From NCBI RefSeq assembly GCF_947623445.1, contig NC_135243.1, forward strand, positions 8,992,501 through 9,056,500: a stretch of 64,000 nucleotides of DNA, in the 5' to 3' direction. This document shows positions 1-10,413 of this stretch, piece by piece. The notes under the pieces are model-generated. The model made no database searches and was not told the DNA's origin. It saw nothing but the letters and a program-made list of their open reading frames with translations. Position 1 is the stretch's first letter, and every line of letters begins with the position of its first letter. The stretch is from Clavelina lepadiformis. Taxonomy: Eukaryota; Chordata; Ascidiacea; Aplousobranchia; Clavelinidae. Position numbers and translations under genes: made by a program.

Positions 1-1804
1 CAAAGATAAAGCGAGTCCAAAACTTCTTCATTACATATATGTTTTTTCTTATCGATTATATACATGTGTGAAACTGTATATCTATATATATATATATAAG
101 TGTTTGTGGGATTTACTCAGTCTGTCTACGTAAGTGTGTGTCACCAACCGTAAAGGCTTTTTAACGGCGGGGTCCAGAGACGCCAAATTTTCACACAACC
201 GATAACTGGAAAGATTATAACGCTTGCGGATCCAGCATGAAAACTGGCCTTAAAGTTATTGAACTTTTTCCTATTAATGACGTATGTTGGATCGATTTTG
301 ACAATAAAAAACTTGTAACACTGCAAGACATTCTTTTTTCCAACTAGAGTATGTAATCGCTTTTTGTTTAACTACAGCAGCAAGCTAGGAAATCAAACAA
401 ATAGGAGCCTTACTCCAGCCAGCAAAGAAAAACGAGCAAGCAAGCATTATTGCGTCCTTTCAAATTTCAAATGTCTTGTTTTTGTGACATCACAATTCCA
501 GTCCAACATCACCTAATATGCAACATATAGGTTCGGACTAGGTAGTTGTGAATGTGGGGTGTGTAGGTGAATTCAACTACACAACGATATAGCCTACCTC
601 GAGACAGCGCTTAACAACAACAAAAAGTGTTGGAAATAAACAAGCCAAGGTCATACTTCAAGGTTTATGGTTGGGCTTTAAATTTTCTGAAGCGTCCATT
701 TCGCCAAACAAACAGGCACATTTTGTGGTCTGTTATTAAAGATTGGCGGTTTAGTGGGGACAGTTGACAGCGTACCACCGACATTACTTTAGTACAGCGG
801 ATGAACATACAACAAGCTGTATGTGGAGCAGGGCAAACCAAAATAAATACAATAAAACAAATCTTTATAGCAAAAGAAAGGTGCCATCCAGCAAATGGCT
901 GGCAATCAAGTATCATATATAAATCTATTGTTTTTTTAACAGAATAAACGTATATTTTGCTCTTGTTGTGTCTGTGACTACAAGACAAAGAGTTTGAATA
1001 TACTCAATTCATATGTCATATTCTAAAAACAAGCATTCTTTTACCTTCTAACAAAGATATCAATTAATTAGTTATTAATCACTCAAATCAATGCAACTGC
1101 AATACAACAGACTGGATCTATTCCAAGCAAATACACTACAGCCAGAACGCAAACATTCTGATTCCAGATGTTTCAAAAAAAAAACTACAGTATACTCATT
1201 CTCAACGCGAAAAACTTCTTTGATAAATACTTGTTTTTCTTTTATGCATCGGCTGACATTAAACTTTCCCTAGTACGTGGGAATTTTTCCTGAAGTGAAA
1301 GTTCTTTTTACCTTGGCTTATGAATAGCAGCAATAAATTTGACTACAAAGACCACAATGAAAAGTGCTGTAAAATAAGAATTTGTCAGAGTAGGTTCATT
1401 TACAGTTAGGTATATGTCATGTGCTAACTGTACCTGAAAGTGACCTGTGTGGGTACAAAGAGCCAATCACTTGAAGACAGCCCTACATACTCACAGTGCA
1501 GCTGCAATCAATTAGTTAAAATTTAACAACTACGTGAAACTTTACAGGCAATAATAGTCTACTGGCTAAATGGCCATGTAAGATAAGGTTCAAATATATA
1601 GTTATTTTGTGTCAGCTTTATTGCAGCTCTGGTCTGGATACAGGAGTGGTTGCGTTAGTGAAACAAAATGCTATGTGCAGGGGTGGCTCTTGTATATGTT
1701 TGAAGAGGCTGTTCCATTTGTCGAAAGTTTTGGATATGGGGATTCCCCAAGAAATGGTAATTTTGCCAGGTTTACTTTGCTACTATTTCTATTACTATTA
1801 TTAC
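1..1804. other. Non-coding stretch, nothing recognised
   Basis: I see no exon with recognisable protein content on either strand. A short TA/TATC microsatellite sits near 77-98. The open frames here are short and have low-complexity or random composition. The last 60 bases before the hAT relic are a TTA/CTA-rich simple repeat (about 1779-1810), which may mark the rearranged 5' edge of that element. Confidence 0.5.
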
Positions 1805-2260
1805 TATTTCCAAATCAGCGTTTGTTTTCGTCTTTGTGCACTGACATGGATTCGGATTATCAAGCTCTGCTGCTGCACACGGAAGTGCGATGGCTGTCAC
1901 GAGGTCGTGTCCTAAAGCGAGTTTGTGGTTTGCCGGAGGAGATTGCTATCTTCCTGAAGCAACAGAACTATGTAGGATTAGCCGAGAAGTTTTGGCAAGA
2001 AGATTTCAACGCAAAAGTTGCTGACCTTGCCGATATATTTGACTTTCTGAATTCTCTAAATTTATCTATGCAAGGCAATTGTTTTGCAATTGTTTGCAAA
2101 GGCAATTGTTTTAAGGTGATTGATCATGCCACCAAAGTTTCTGCTTACCACAAAAAACTCATACTCTGGAAAAGTTATGTCACTAGAGATGAGTACAATA
2201 TGTTTCCTGAGCTAACGCAATATATTTGTGGCAAGGAAGTTGATATCAAGCAAACTATAA

Positions 2261-3891
2261 CACCGTGTAACACGATTTTTGTTCCCGGGTTCTAATTGAT
2301 ATTTCCTGATCTCTCTCACCTAGAAACTTCCAAAAATCAATATAGTTCATTCCAAACATTGATTTTGTGGTTAGGAGAGTAATTTTTTGAATTTGCTGGT
2401 ATGTGCAATATTGTGCATGGTTATACTGACTTACCCTATAGGAAATGGATATTTACCAAACTGTCTTTGATCGCTGTAAGTCCTTTCTTAATCGCTTGGC
2501 ATCGACTAAGAAGTTATATTCTATCAATGTATTTACTAAATATTCTGACGCGTTAGTCGTAGGCTATCGATTGCTTTTCCGCAAAGCAAATTACAGCCAA
2601 CTTTTGGCTATTTTTCTGTCTGGCAAAGGGTTAATTCTGAGTTTGCATAATAACAGGTAACGAATTAGATTTTTTGTTATTAAAATCAAATCACAAAGCA
2701 CAGGCATTTGGTACATGGGAATTTGCACATAAATGTATTAACTGTATCCGAATCAATACCATCATTAAATGTTAAATGCAAAACTAAATAAATATTTCAG
2801 GCTAAAACAGTTCAAGTATAAAATCAGTTAAAAATGGGATGTTTTGCGGGATTTTCTTTTGTACTCTACATCACTTTCCCGCATCAAGGCCCAGACATAA
2901 TCGCCCATCATGCTTTCATTATATTGCCCTTGGTATCTCCTTTCAAAATCTTTTATGTCTTGATGGAATCGCTCCCCTTGTTCTTCTGAATAAGCTCCCA
3001 TATTGTCTTTAAACTCGTCCAAGTGAGCATCAAGCATATGTACTTTCATGGACATTCTGCACCCCATGTTTCCATACGACTTTACCTAATTGGCAACGAG
3101 TTCGGCATAGTTATCTTCCTTGTTATTGCCCAAGAACCACATCTGCAAAGCTATCCCAAGCCTTCTTTTCAACATCATTAAGCATTTGGATAAAATCATT
3201 CGACTTGAGAATCTTTTTAATTTGTGGGCCAATAAATAAACCAGCTTTTACTTTAGCTTCTGATAGTTCAGGAAACAAGTTCTTGAGAAACTGGAATGCG
3301 TCACCACCTTTATCCAATGCTTTCACAAATTGCTTTATAAGCCCAAGTTTTACGTGAAGGGGAGGCATAAGCACTTTGTTTGGGTTAATCAACCGAGTTT
3401 GCTTTACGTTTTTCTCTCCAACAACAAATTCGTTTCGTTTTGGCCATATTTGCTTTTTGTAGTGTTCTGTGGTAGCCCTACTATCCCAAAGGCAAAGGTG
3501 GCAAGGATACTTGGTGAACCCCCCTTGCATACCCATCAAAAACGCTACCATTTTAAAGTCCCCAATTACTTCCCAGTTATATTGATCGTACTTTAAAACA
3601 TTCAACAAAGTCTTAATATTCTCATAGTTTTCTTTCAGGTGGACTAAATGAGCAAATATTGCAGAGTATATTAACATTTAAAAGTGATTAACATCCATCT
3701 TGGATGCTCTTTAGCCATATCTTTGATATCTTTTCTCAAAAATATTGCGATTTTAGAATTTCAGTGTCTAAACCACAAAAACAAAGTTTATATGAAATAA
3801 AGTTGATTTTCGACACTTACTGGTCCTAAGCAATAGGGAAAAATCGATTAGAACCTGGGAACAAAAAAATTTTTTTTTTTGTTACATTGTG
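2261..3891 (-). mobile_element. CACTA-like (CMC superfamily, Chapaev-like) DNA transposon nested in the hAT relic
   Basis: The ends are inverted repeats: the left begins CACCGTGTAACACG, and the right read inward begins CACAATGTAACA. Both continue into a matching TTTGTTCCCRGGTTCTAAT block. A 3-bp TAA flanks both sides (2258-2260 and 3892-3894) as the target duplication. The interior encodes, on the minus strand, a decayed transposase related to the one in the element at 46140. CAC-starting ends with a 3-bp duplication fit EnSpm/CACTA and Chapaev3 elements. The family name is inferred from these ends plus protein motifs, not from a database match. Length 1631 bp. The element interrupts the hAT transposase, so it is the younger of the two. 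Confidence 0.75.
2828..3677 (-). pseudogene. Decayed transposase of the CACTA-like element
   Basis: Two open pieces in different frames, 3123-3677 and 2828-3067, together resemble one protein. Read N to C they show DFKM (likely first catalytic Asp), a CHLCLWDSR block with CxxC, the block PPLHVKLGLIKQFVKAL, GPQIKK, NMGCRMSMKVHMLDAHLD with HxxxxH, and SEEQGERFHQDI. The break between the pieces follows VVLGQ and is a frameshift or small indel. From memory, the same block order occurs in uncharacterised proteins that are repetitive in Hydra, aphid and spider genomes. The N-terminal part of the transposase is not visible. Divergence from the 46372-47303 copy is large, so the two derive from different lineages of the family. 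Confidence 0.7.
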
Positions 3892-4545
3892 TAATTTGAC
3901 ACTTGGAACAACTTGCCCAAAAGTTTGTGCACTACTATGGTGAATCTCTAACACCTAATAGCCAAAATGATTGGAAAATTGATCTATTTGCTGAAAAGGA
4001 CCTGCCTCAACTTCCCATCCATGTAGCAGAACAGTTTATGGATATGACGACAGAAGCAGCAAATCGTATTTCTTTTGCGTCCTTCAAAGACAAATACCCC
4101 AAATATTCTGCAAATATCCACTTTTGGGCTTCCATGCACAAAGTGTATCTCATAGTTTCAAAATTTGTGATTCAAAAACTGATTCCATTTGCAACAACTT
4201 GGCTTTGTGAGACTGGATGTAGCGCCATGTGTGCATTGAAAACTAAACAGCGAAACCGGCTCGAAGTTGAAGCCGATATGCGGCTATGCTTAAGTAAAAT
4301 AAGCCTCGATTTCAAAAACTCACTGACAGCAAGCAAGCACAGTTATCTCATTAGTGTGATATATGAAGTGATTTGATAAACATATTATTTTCAGAAAAAG
4401 TTGCTGCTTTTGAAGTGCTGTGTGTTTGCAACGCAATCTTGTGTAACTTTTAAAATCTTACGACAATTTACTTGGGTCGCAAGATTTTACAAATCTGAAT
4501 TTTTTCAAAAAATGGGTCGCCTTAAAAACGTGTTGGGAACCACTG

Positions 4546-6212
4546 CTCTAAACTTTATATAGGCTAGGCCTACTCGTGTTCTGGTGTTCAGCCAATGTTT
4601 CATTATCCCGTTGCACAGGGTTATGAAGCAAACTAATGTTGTATTTGCTTCCAATATGGCTGGTGGTGACCACAGCCTGACAGTATTAGCTAGGCTATCG
4701 GTATACATGACATAATTGACGTCTTTCTAGAAGCACATTGAAAATAATCTTAAAATGCATGCCACTTGCAGAAGTGTTAGCTCCTTGTTTGTATCTTTAG
4801 GCTAGTATTAAATGATGCATATATCAACTCCCAGCATGAATTGAGAATTTTTGCAAGCACTTGATTAAGATGAGTTCATTAAACGTGAATCTGTGACATC
4901 ATAAAGCTGTAATGCAGGTTAACTCTTTAAATTCTTACAATAAACTTTGCATAATGCTGTAATGCTATAATCAAAAACTAAAAGTAAACCTGGCAAATTA
5001 TTGTTTGAAAATAAACATTTCTTTAATTTACTTGCAAAAGATACATAACTGGAATAAAAAACCAAAAGACATGATTTATTGATTCCTACATAGTTACTTA
5101 CTTGAGCACTGAGCAATGCTGCAGTCAGTGCGGTGGTCATGTCTTATTAAACGTTTAAAATCGGATCAACACGCATAGAAATCATTGCCCAATCAAAATG
5201 CGGGAACATGAGTAAACAAACATTAAATACGTCAATAAAGGCAAGCGCGTATAAGGCTTCTATGGGTAAGTGGCGCTTTAGCTTAATAGCTAACTGCTAA
5301 TGCATCATAGTTCCTGAGTTTATGTAAATGATAGTCCTACAGCTATAAAATAGTCTACACTGTGATCTAATATACAAAAAATTTATTGTTGACTTCATTT
5401 TGATTTAATTTTTTCATTTCTCTCTCGTTCTCTTTTCATATTGACAGAATGACGACATCGACAGAGAATCATGTTAACGTGTAACATTTTATAGTGATAT
5501 ACTGTAGTAAATTGATTCGCACTTACAATTAGAAGCTGGTGCAGACTTTGGATTACACTGCATTGAGTTTTGCAGAAAAAGGGCAGCCGCCAAACAGGAA
5601 TCATAACGGTTAATCGGCAAGGTTTTCATTAGGTGTTAATCAGACAATGTTACGTTGTTGGCTCATTGCAAACTGACAAAGTTTTATTTGAACTAAATGT
5701 TAGGCTTGAAATTCAAAATGTCTAGTAATAGGGCTGCAATAACGGTAGGTTTCTAAATAATAGGTCATTGGCTAGCAATCTTACATATTAGGCTGAGAAT
5801 TATTAAGAAACTTGAAATATACTATCAATGAGACTTAACTGTTAAATGCACTAAGAATCAGCCAAAATTCGAATTCATCAAACAACTGCACTAATTCGAA
5901 GCCTTTTGAACTAAGAATAAGGCATTATTTTTTGCAGTGTGATGGGGATATCCCTCAGAAATTGATAACGTAGGCTGGCAATTTTTTGTAAAGTCACTTC
6001 TTTTTGACCTAAAAGTACGATGACGTTATAGTGACATCATATTTTGATAACTTGATGGTGGTTGTACACTTCCATACTAGACTCATACATTTGGGCAGCA
6101 GGAAGCCTTAATACAAATTAAATGCACCATGATGGTTATGCACTTCTACATTAAATTATTCTATGTGCTGAACTGCAGAACTAACAAAAGACTGTACGGG
6201 TAGGCCTAGGCA
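4546..6212. other. Intergenic, upstream of iduronidase
   Basis: No recognisable coding sequence, RNA gene or transposon end was seen between the hAT 3' terminus and the iduronidase start. It should contain the promoter and 5' leader of the iduronidase gene, but no TATA box or other core element stands out. Confidence 0.4.
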
Positions 6213-8141
6213 ATGCAGATTTCTGGTGTCCACATGACATGCTTTTTGTGTCTGCTTTTGAATGTAAATGTTGTAAGTTTGGTTGATGCCGAAATTAGGT
6301 ATTTTGATGTGTTCACAAAACAACAAACTGGAATTCTCAATCACTTCTGGGAGAGCACTGGGCTTTGTCCACCACTACCTCATAGTAATGCTGCAAAGTA
6401 TTTTCTCTCAGATGACATAAAGCAAAACTTTCTACTTATAGCTTCAGTGCCACACAATGGAATAAAACAAATTCGTATGCATTGGCTTCTAGAGCTAATC
6501 AATAAGAAAGGTGTGGATTATGATTTTTCCAACCTTGACAAGCTTCTTCAACTCCTAGAGGCTAACCAGTTAAAACCTGGATTTGAATTAATGGGAAACC
6601 CTTCTGGTTATTTCAAAAATTTTGATAACATGAATGAAATAGTTGAATTCAAGAAACTGGTTGAAGCATTAGCAAAAAGGTATATTAATATGTTTGGGGA
6701 ATATTATGTCTCAACTTGGAACTTTGAGACTTGGAATGAACCAGATAATCATGATTTTGACTCATTGAAAATAAGCACAGAAGGATTTTTAAAGTATTAT
6801 GATGCTTGTTCAGAGGGTCTTAGAGAATCCAGCAAAGCATTGATTTTCGGTGGACCTGGTGGATCCTGCCGGGTAAAAAAGCGTGATAAAATTTGTTGGG
6901 CTCTTTTTCATCATTGTTTAAATGGAACTAATTATATAACTGGTGCGAAGGGTAGCCGCATTGATTATATTGCCATTCACGAAAAAGGTAGAGGTCAATC
7001 ACAGACTATCATCAATGACGAGTTAGAGACGTTGTCCCAAATTGAGAATGATGTGAAGCTGTTGATGTCAACTCCATTGTACAATGATGAAGCTGATCCT
7101 CTAGTGGGTTGGAGCCATCCACAATGGTGGCGGAGTGATGTAACTTATGCTGCAATCATTGTAAAGATAATTTCTCAACATCAGCATCAAATCATAGCAA
7201 ATAAATCTCGTAGTTACATGCAGTATAGCTTGCTCAGTAATGACAATGCATTTTTGAATTATTATCCTCACTTTTTCACACAGCGAACATTAAATGCACG
7301 ATTTCAGATGAACTTGACGAATCCAAAATATGTGCATTTTGTAAGAAAACCGGTACTGACAGTAATGGGCTTGTTATCCAAACTGGGTCATGTCCACCTA
7401 AACATGAGTGATCCAGGCGATACAATAGGAGGAATTTCCTCTTTCTGTTCTCCACCAGCTTGTCTCTCTCTTGAAATGTCAACGATTCTATACAACAGCG
7501 TTGATACTCAGCCCACCACAGGAAAAAGCATTGTCCAACTTAGATATCATGATATACTAAATGCCAGCATAGTACAAGATATCAATGGCAGAAGAGCTGT
7601 TTTGAATAATGTTCTAGGTGTCACATGCAGCATGGACAATATGTACACGAATCCCTATTGGCATTGGTGGAACTCGGGATCACCTTCTTTTCCAACAACA
7701 GAGTTGTTCAAACTTTTGCATAAAAATGAAGGTCCAGTTTGCACAGATCCTACAGAACCATATTTCAATGAAGATGGGCTGCTTATAACTAACCTTACAC
7801 TGCCTTTACCTGGTGTTGCTTTGCACCACATATGCTGGAAACCTGATAGGAATTTGTTTGAACCAACAAAACTGCAAGTGCATAATATTACGTCTGGACA
7901 AGTGTTGATTACCTGGCAAGATTCTTACATTAGAAGTAAGTGTATTAAGACTTATGTTGTGGAATTTGCAGGAGCATCCCATCCAGACAATTTTGTCACA
8001 ATCAACAATTATAAAGTTATTTTCAATTCTTTTGTATTTATAAACGAAATTGAAGGAGTGCATGGCCAGTACCGGGTAAGGGCACAAGATTTCTGGGATA
8101 GATATGGTGTAGTATCGAATACTTTTACATACGGAATATGA
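6213..8141 (+). CDS. IDUA: Alpha-L-iduronidase (glycoside hydrolase family 39), intronless
   Basis: The 642-residue product matches vertebrate alpha-L-iduronidase (human 653 residues) from end to end. This lysosomal enzyme removes terminal iduronic acid from dermatan and heparan sulfate. The first ATG starts a hydrophobic leader (about residues 8-26, FLCLLLNVNVVSLV) that fits a signal peptide for the secretory/lysosomal route. The acid/base glutamate is E176 in WNFETWNEPD and the nucleophile is E293 in YNDEADPLVGW, both in the conserved human contexts. The stretch ALLSNDNAFL..YHP-like (here LLSNDNAFLNYYPHF) and the C-terminal fibronectin-III-like domain (QVLITWQDSYIRSKC onward, to about residue 635) are also present. 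The whole reading frame is in one exon with no visible break, whereas the human gene has 14 exons. It could be a working retrogene or a gene that lost its introns. No poly-A tract or flanking target duplication proves retroposition. Identity is very sure; the reason for lacking introns is open. Confidence 0.96.
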   Translation: MQISGVHMTCFLCLLLNVNVVSLVDAEIRYFDVFTKQQTGILNHFWESTGLCPPLPHSNAAKYFLSDDIKQNFLLIASVPHNGIKQIRMHWLLELINKKGVDYDFSNLDKLLQLLEANQLKPGFELMGNPSGYFKNFDNMNEIVEFKKLVEALAKRYINMFGEYYVSTWNFETWNEPDNHDFDSLKISTEGFLKYYDACSEGLRESSKALIFGGPGGSCRVKKRDKICWALFHHCLNGTNYITGAKGSRIDYIAIHEKGRGQSQTIINDELETLSQIENDVKLLMSTPLYNDEADPLVGWSHPQWWRSDVTYAAIIVKIISQHQHQIIANKSRSYMQYSLLSNDNAFLNYYPHFFTQRTLNARFQMNLTNPKYVHFVRKPVLTVMGLLSKLGHVHLNMSDPGDTIGGISSFCSPPACLSLEMSTILYNSVDTQPTTGKSIVQLRYHDILNASIVQDINGRRAVLNNVLGVTCSMDNMYTNPYWHWWNSGSPSFPTTELFKLLHKNEGPVCTDPTEPYFNEDGLLITNLTLPLPGVALHHICWKPDRNLFEPTKLQVHNITSGQVLITWQDSYIRSKCIKTYVVEFAGASHPDNFVTINNYKVIFNSFVFINEIEGVHGQYRVRAQDFWDRYGVVSNTFTYGI

Positions 8142-8954
8142 CTGCAGTCATGCTGTGAAGCATTTAACTCTTGTGCAATAACTTTCATGAAATATGAATT
8201 CATCGGTTTAGAAATTTTCTATTGCTGTTCAATTCTCTTATCTTTAGTTCAAACAAATGCAGTGCTTCTTAAGGTGTTGTTCAAGGTGGTCTAATTGTAA
8301 AAATGAAAAATAATCACAACCTGCATAGGTTTATTTGAACACCATCGCAAATGTGGCATGATGCATCCTTGAGTGTAACTGTTGACCTTTGTGTTGTTTT
8401 GATTTAATATGATTTCATATTCAACATACATTTCGTTGCATGGTGTCGTTCTTCATCACTGTATATCTTTTTTATAAAGTTGCATCATGTTAGCATTATT
8501 ATTGTTTTGGCATTATTATTGGCATTTTTTAGCATTGTTATTGTTTCATTATTATTATTATTCTCATTTATTAAATATTAATCAAATTACTAGCAGTGAA
8601 AAACTAGTGTTGGTCTAGTAATTTTTGCAAATTTCAGTTCTCCAAGGCGTTTCTGAAGAGCATCAGTTAATCTTTGCGTCCAACAGCAAAGCGCAAACAA
8701 ACAACAAATGAAAATTTTAAACTGAACTATAAAACGCTCTGGCGCGATCTAGTGCCCAGAAACGTGAAAACCTGGAAATGTCACTTTGTAGAGTGTAGAC
8801 TTTCAGTATGCAATACATAAAAATCCATGTATGAACTTGAGCGTTTGAAATTAAATTAGCTATTTACCAAAGTAAGCGGTAAGCTGCTATGCCATGTGTT
8901 TCACGATTTCAGAAAAGTTAAACACGTTTCATTGACTTTATCTTGCGATAAATA
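8142..8954. other. Iduronidase 3' flank with ATT-rich microsatellite
   Basis: Probable 3' UTR followed by intergenic DNA. An ATT/GCATT simple repeat runs about 8490-8575. A possible ATTAAA poly-A hexamer occurs at its end (about 8570), but nothing confirms its use. Confidence 0.4.
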
Positions 8955-9554
8955 CAGTCGACTCCGCTTAATTCGGACACTTTGGTTCCGCTCACTTTTG
9001 GCCGAATTAAGCGGAGAAACGGCTTTGTCCGAATTAAGCGGAAAATCAATTGTTCGTTTCATGGCCATGCATAAAGGCAAAAGATGCATTTAAAATACTG
9101 TACTGTTGCGTAATAAATGAATTGCAGCTGCGCTATACTGCAGTAACTGGCACTGATCGCATAAAACGTCTTCGTTTACTTTAGTGAGCAATTTCACTTT
9201 TTGTGCTAAACTTTTCTGTACAATTTTGTCCTACAAGATGGACGCAATTGTACCGAAGTAAAAGCGACTATGAAGCTGGCACGGCCTTATATGAGTTCAT
9301 TGTCGATTGTTACTGCATCGATCGTCATTGTTTCACCATAATCACTCATAATGCAATTGAATCTTGTCTTAAAACGAACGAAGTACTGTTTATTGTATCA
9401 TAATTCATAACCTAACGATGGAATTGCGAACCTGTGTCCGAATTAACAGGAGTTTTTTACGTTCAATTTTTACTTTTGTTCCGTTCCCGAGCATTTTGGC
9501 CGAATAAAGCGGTTGTCCGGGTTATCCGGTGTCCGAATTAAGCGGAATCGACTG
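8955..9554. mobile_element. Tc1/mariner (pogo/Tigger-like) MITE, 600 bp
   Basis: The left end CAGTCGACTCCGC and the right end read inward CAGTCGATTCCGC form inverted repeats about 26 bp long with one mismatch. Each is followed by TTAATTCGGACAC. A TA dinucleotide lies on both sides (8953-8954 and 9555-9556), the expected Tc1/mariner target duplication. Sub-terminal copies of CCGAATTAAGCGG recur at both ends (for example 9002-9014, 9030-9042 and 9495-9510). No transposase is encoded, so the element is non-autonomous. Confidence 0.85.
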
Positions 9555-10247
9555 TATAAAGAAAGGTGTGTTGCCCAGCATATCTCAAATCTGCCAGCGA
9601 ACAAGTTGAGCTTGGTGCTACGCAAGCGTTTGTACACGTGCAAGCAACAGCGAATCGAACAGGCGAAACGAACCTTGGGACGAGTTAATTACAAGGAGTT
9701 GGCGGATGCAAAAGTTAGTCGGTGTTGCTGCGGACAACCTTAAAAAGAAAAATAACGAATTACCCAAAGCCAAATACAAATGATAGAAAGCTAAATTACG
9801 CAATCAATTGTTTCGATAAACAATGCTGTATTGAAGTTTTGGCAGACGTTAGAATTCCGAAGTTTGTAGAGAACTGCCTGCTTTCTCAAAATACTTTTTT
9901 TCGGATGACAGTATATTCTGACTAAATTCGATCTTTCTGCCTTACATTGCACTACACGAATTCCTACGTAGTTGCGAAAAATAGAATGAACAACGAATTT
10001 ATTGGTATCGATGTTTGGTATAATCGACGGGGCCGAAAGGCGCCTGCAAAAATACAAGTCTTTTTAAATTATTATTTTTAGCTATTAAATATGTTGACAT
10101 CGTAGCGCCTGCTTCTCAAGCTGTTTGTGAAACAAATGTTGCACCATGGTTGACCTGATATTGTCAATGTATCTACAATCATAATTTTGTGGTGGTCGCC
10201 AGCCTTTTTAGTCGTTGTTTTTGTTTTACGTCTTTATGGAATGTAAT
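9555..10247. other. Intergenic; one unassigned open stretch
   Basis: The stretch 9560-9743 (plus) has a fairly protein-like composition (HISNLPANKLSLVLRKRL and KRTLGRVNYKELADAK), but I do not recognise it and it has no clear splice context. It could be an old coding fragment beside the MITE. Nothing else stands out. Confidence 0.3.
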
Positions 10248-10413
10248 CAGTGGTGGGATACTGGGATTCAAGTATTTTAACATCCGGTTCTCTCACTAGC
10301 AGCTTGTCATATTGAACCGGGGCCGATATACACATAGGCCTATACTTACGCTTGCTAACAACCGGTTCGCGGAGGTCATTAAAATTCCTTGAACCGGCTG
10401 AATCCCACCACTG
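10248..10413. mobile_element. hAT MITE, 166 bp, with perfect 8-bp target duplication
   Basis: It starts CAGTGGTGGGAT and ends ATCCCACCACTG, an inverted repeat of about 12 bp, with an inner CCGGTTC/GAACCGG pair. AATGTAAT occurs immediately on both sides (10240-10247 and 10414-10421) as an exact 8-bp duplication. Both the CAG-type terminus and the 8-bp duplication are hAT hallmarks. The perfect duplication suggests a fairly recent insertion. Confidence 0.88.

Larger units (their letters stand above)
1805..4545 (+). mobile_element. hAT (Charlie/ZBED5-like) DNA transposon relic, split by an insertion
   Basis: Two coding pieces of one hAT transposase lie on either side of a later insertion at 2261-3891. 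The left piece (1805-2260) includes the conserved block LLLHTEVRWLSRGRVLKRV followed by a region ending in ADIFDFLNSLNLSMQG. The right piece (about 3903-4330) carries the C-terminal dimerisation block, with FWASMHKVY, an LIPFATTWLCETG motif and KTKQRNRLEVEADMRL. This is the arrangement of Charlie/Buster-type transposases and their domesticated relatives (ZBED5, FAM200, GTF2IRD2). The 3' end is well defined: TTGGGAACCACTG at 4533-4545 is a Charlie-type terminal inverted repeat. The 5' terminus and the N-terminal half (zinc finger and first catalytic region) are not visible upstream of 1805, so the copy is 5'-truncated or rearranged. It is a dead transposon, not a host gene. Confidence 0.85.

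Noticed and set aside
7276-8203. Antisense open frames across the iduronidase gene
   Set aside because: Shadows of the strongly supported plus-strand coding sequence.
9513-9743. 76-codon open stretch overlapping the right end of the pogo-like MITE
   Set aside because: Its first part is MITE sequence. The remainder looks mildly protein-like but matches nothing I know, so it is noted under the intergenic entry only.
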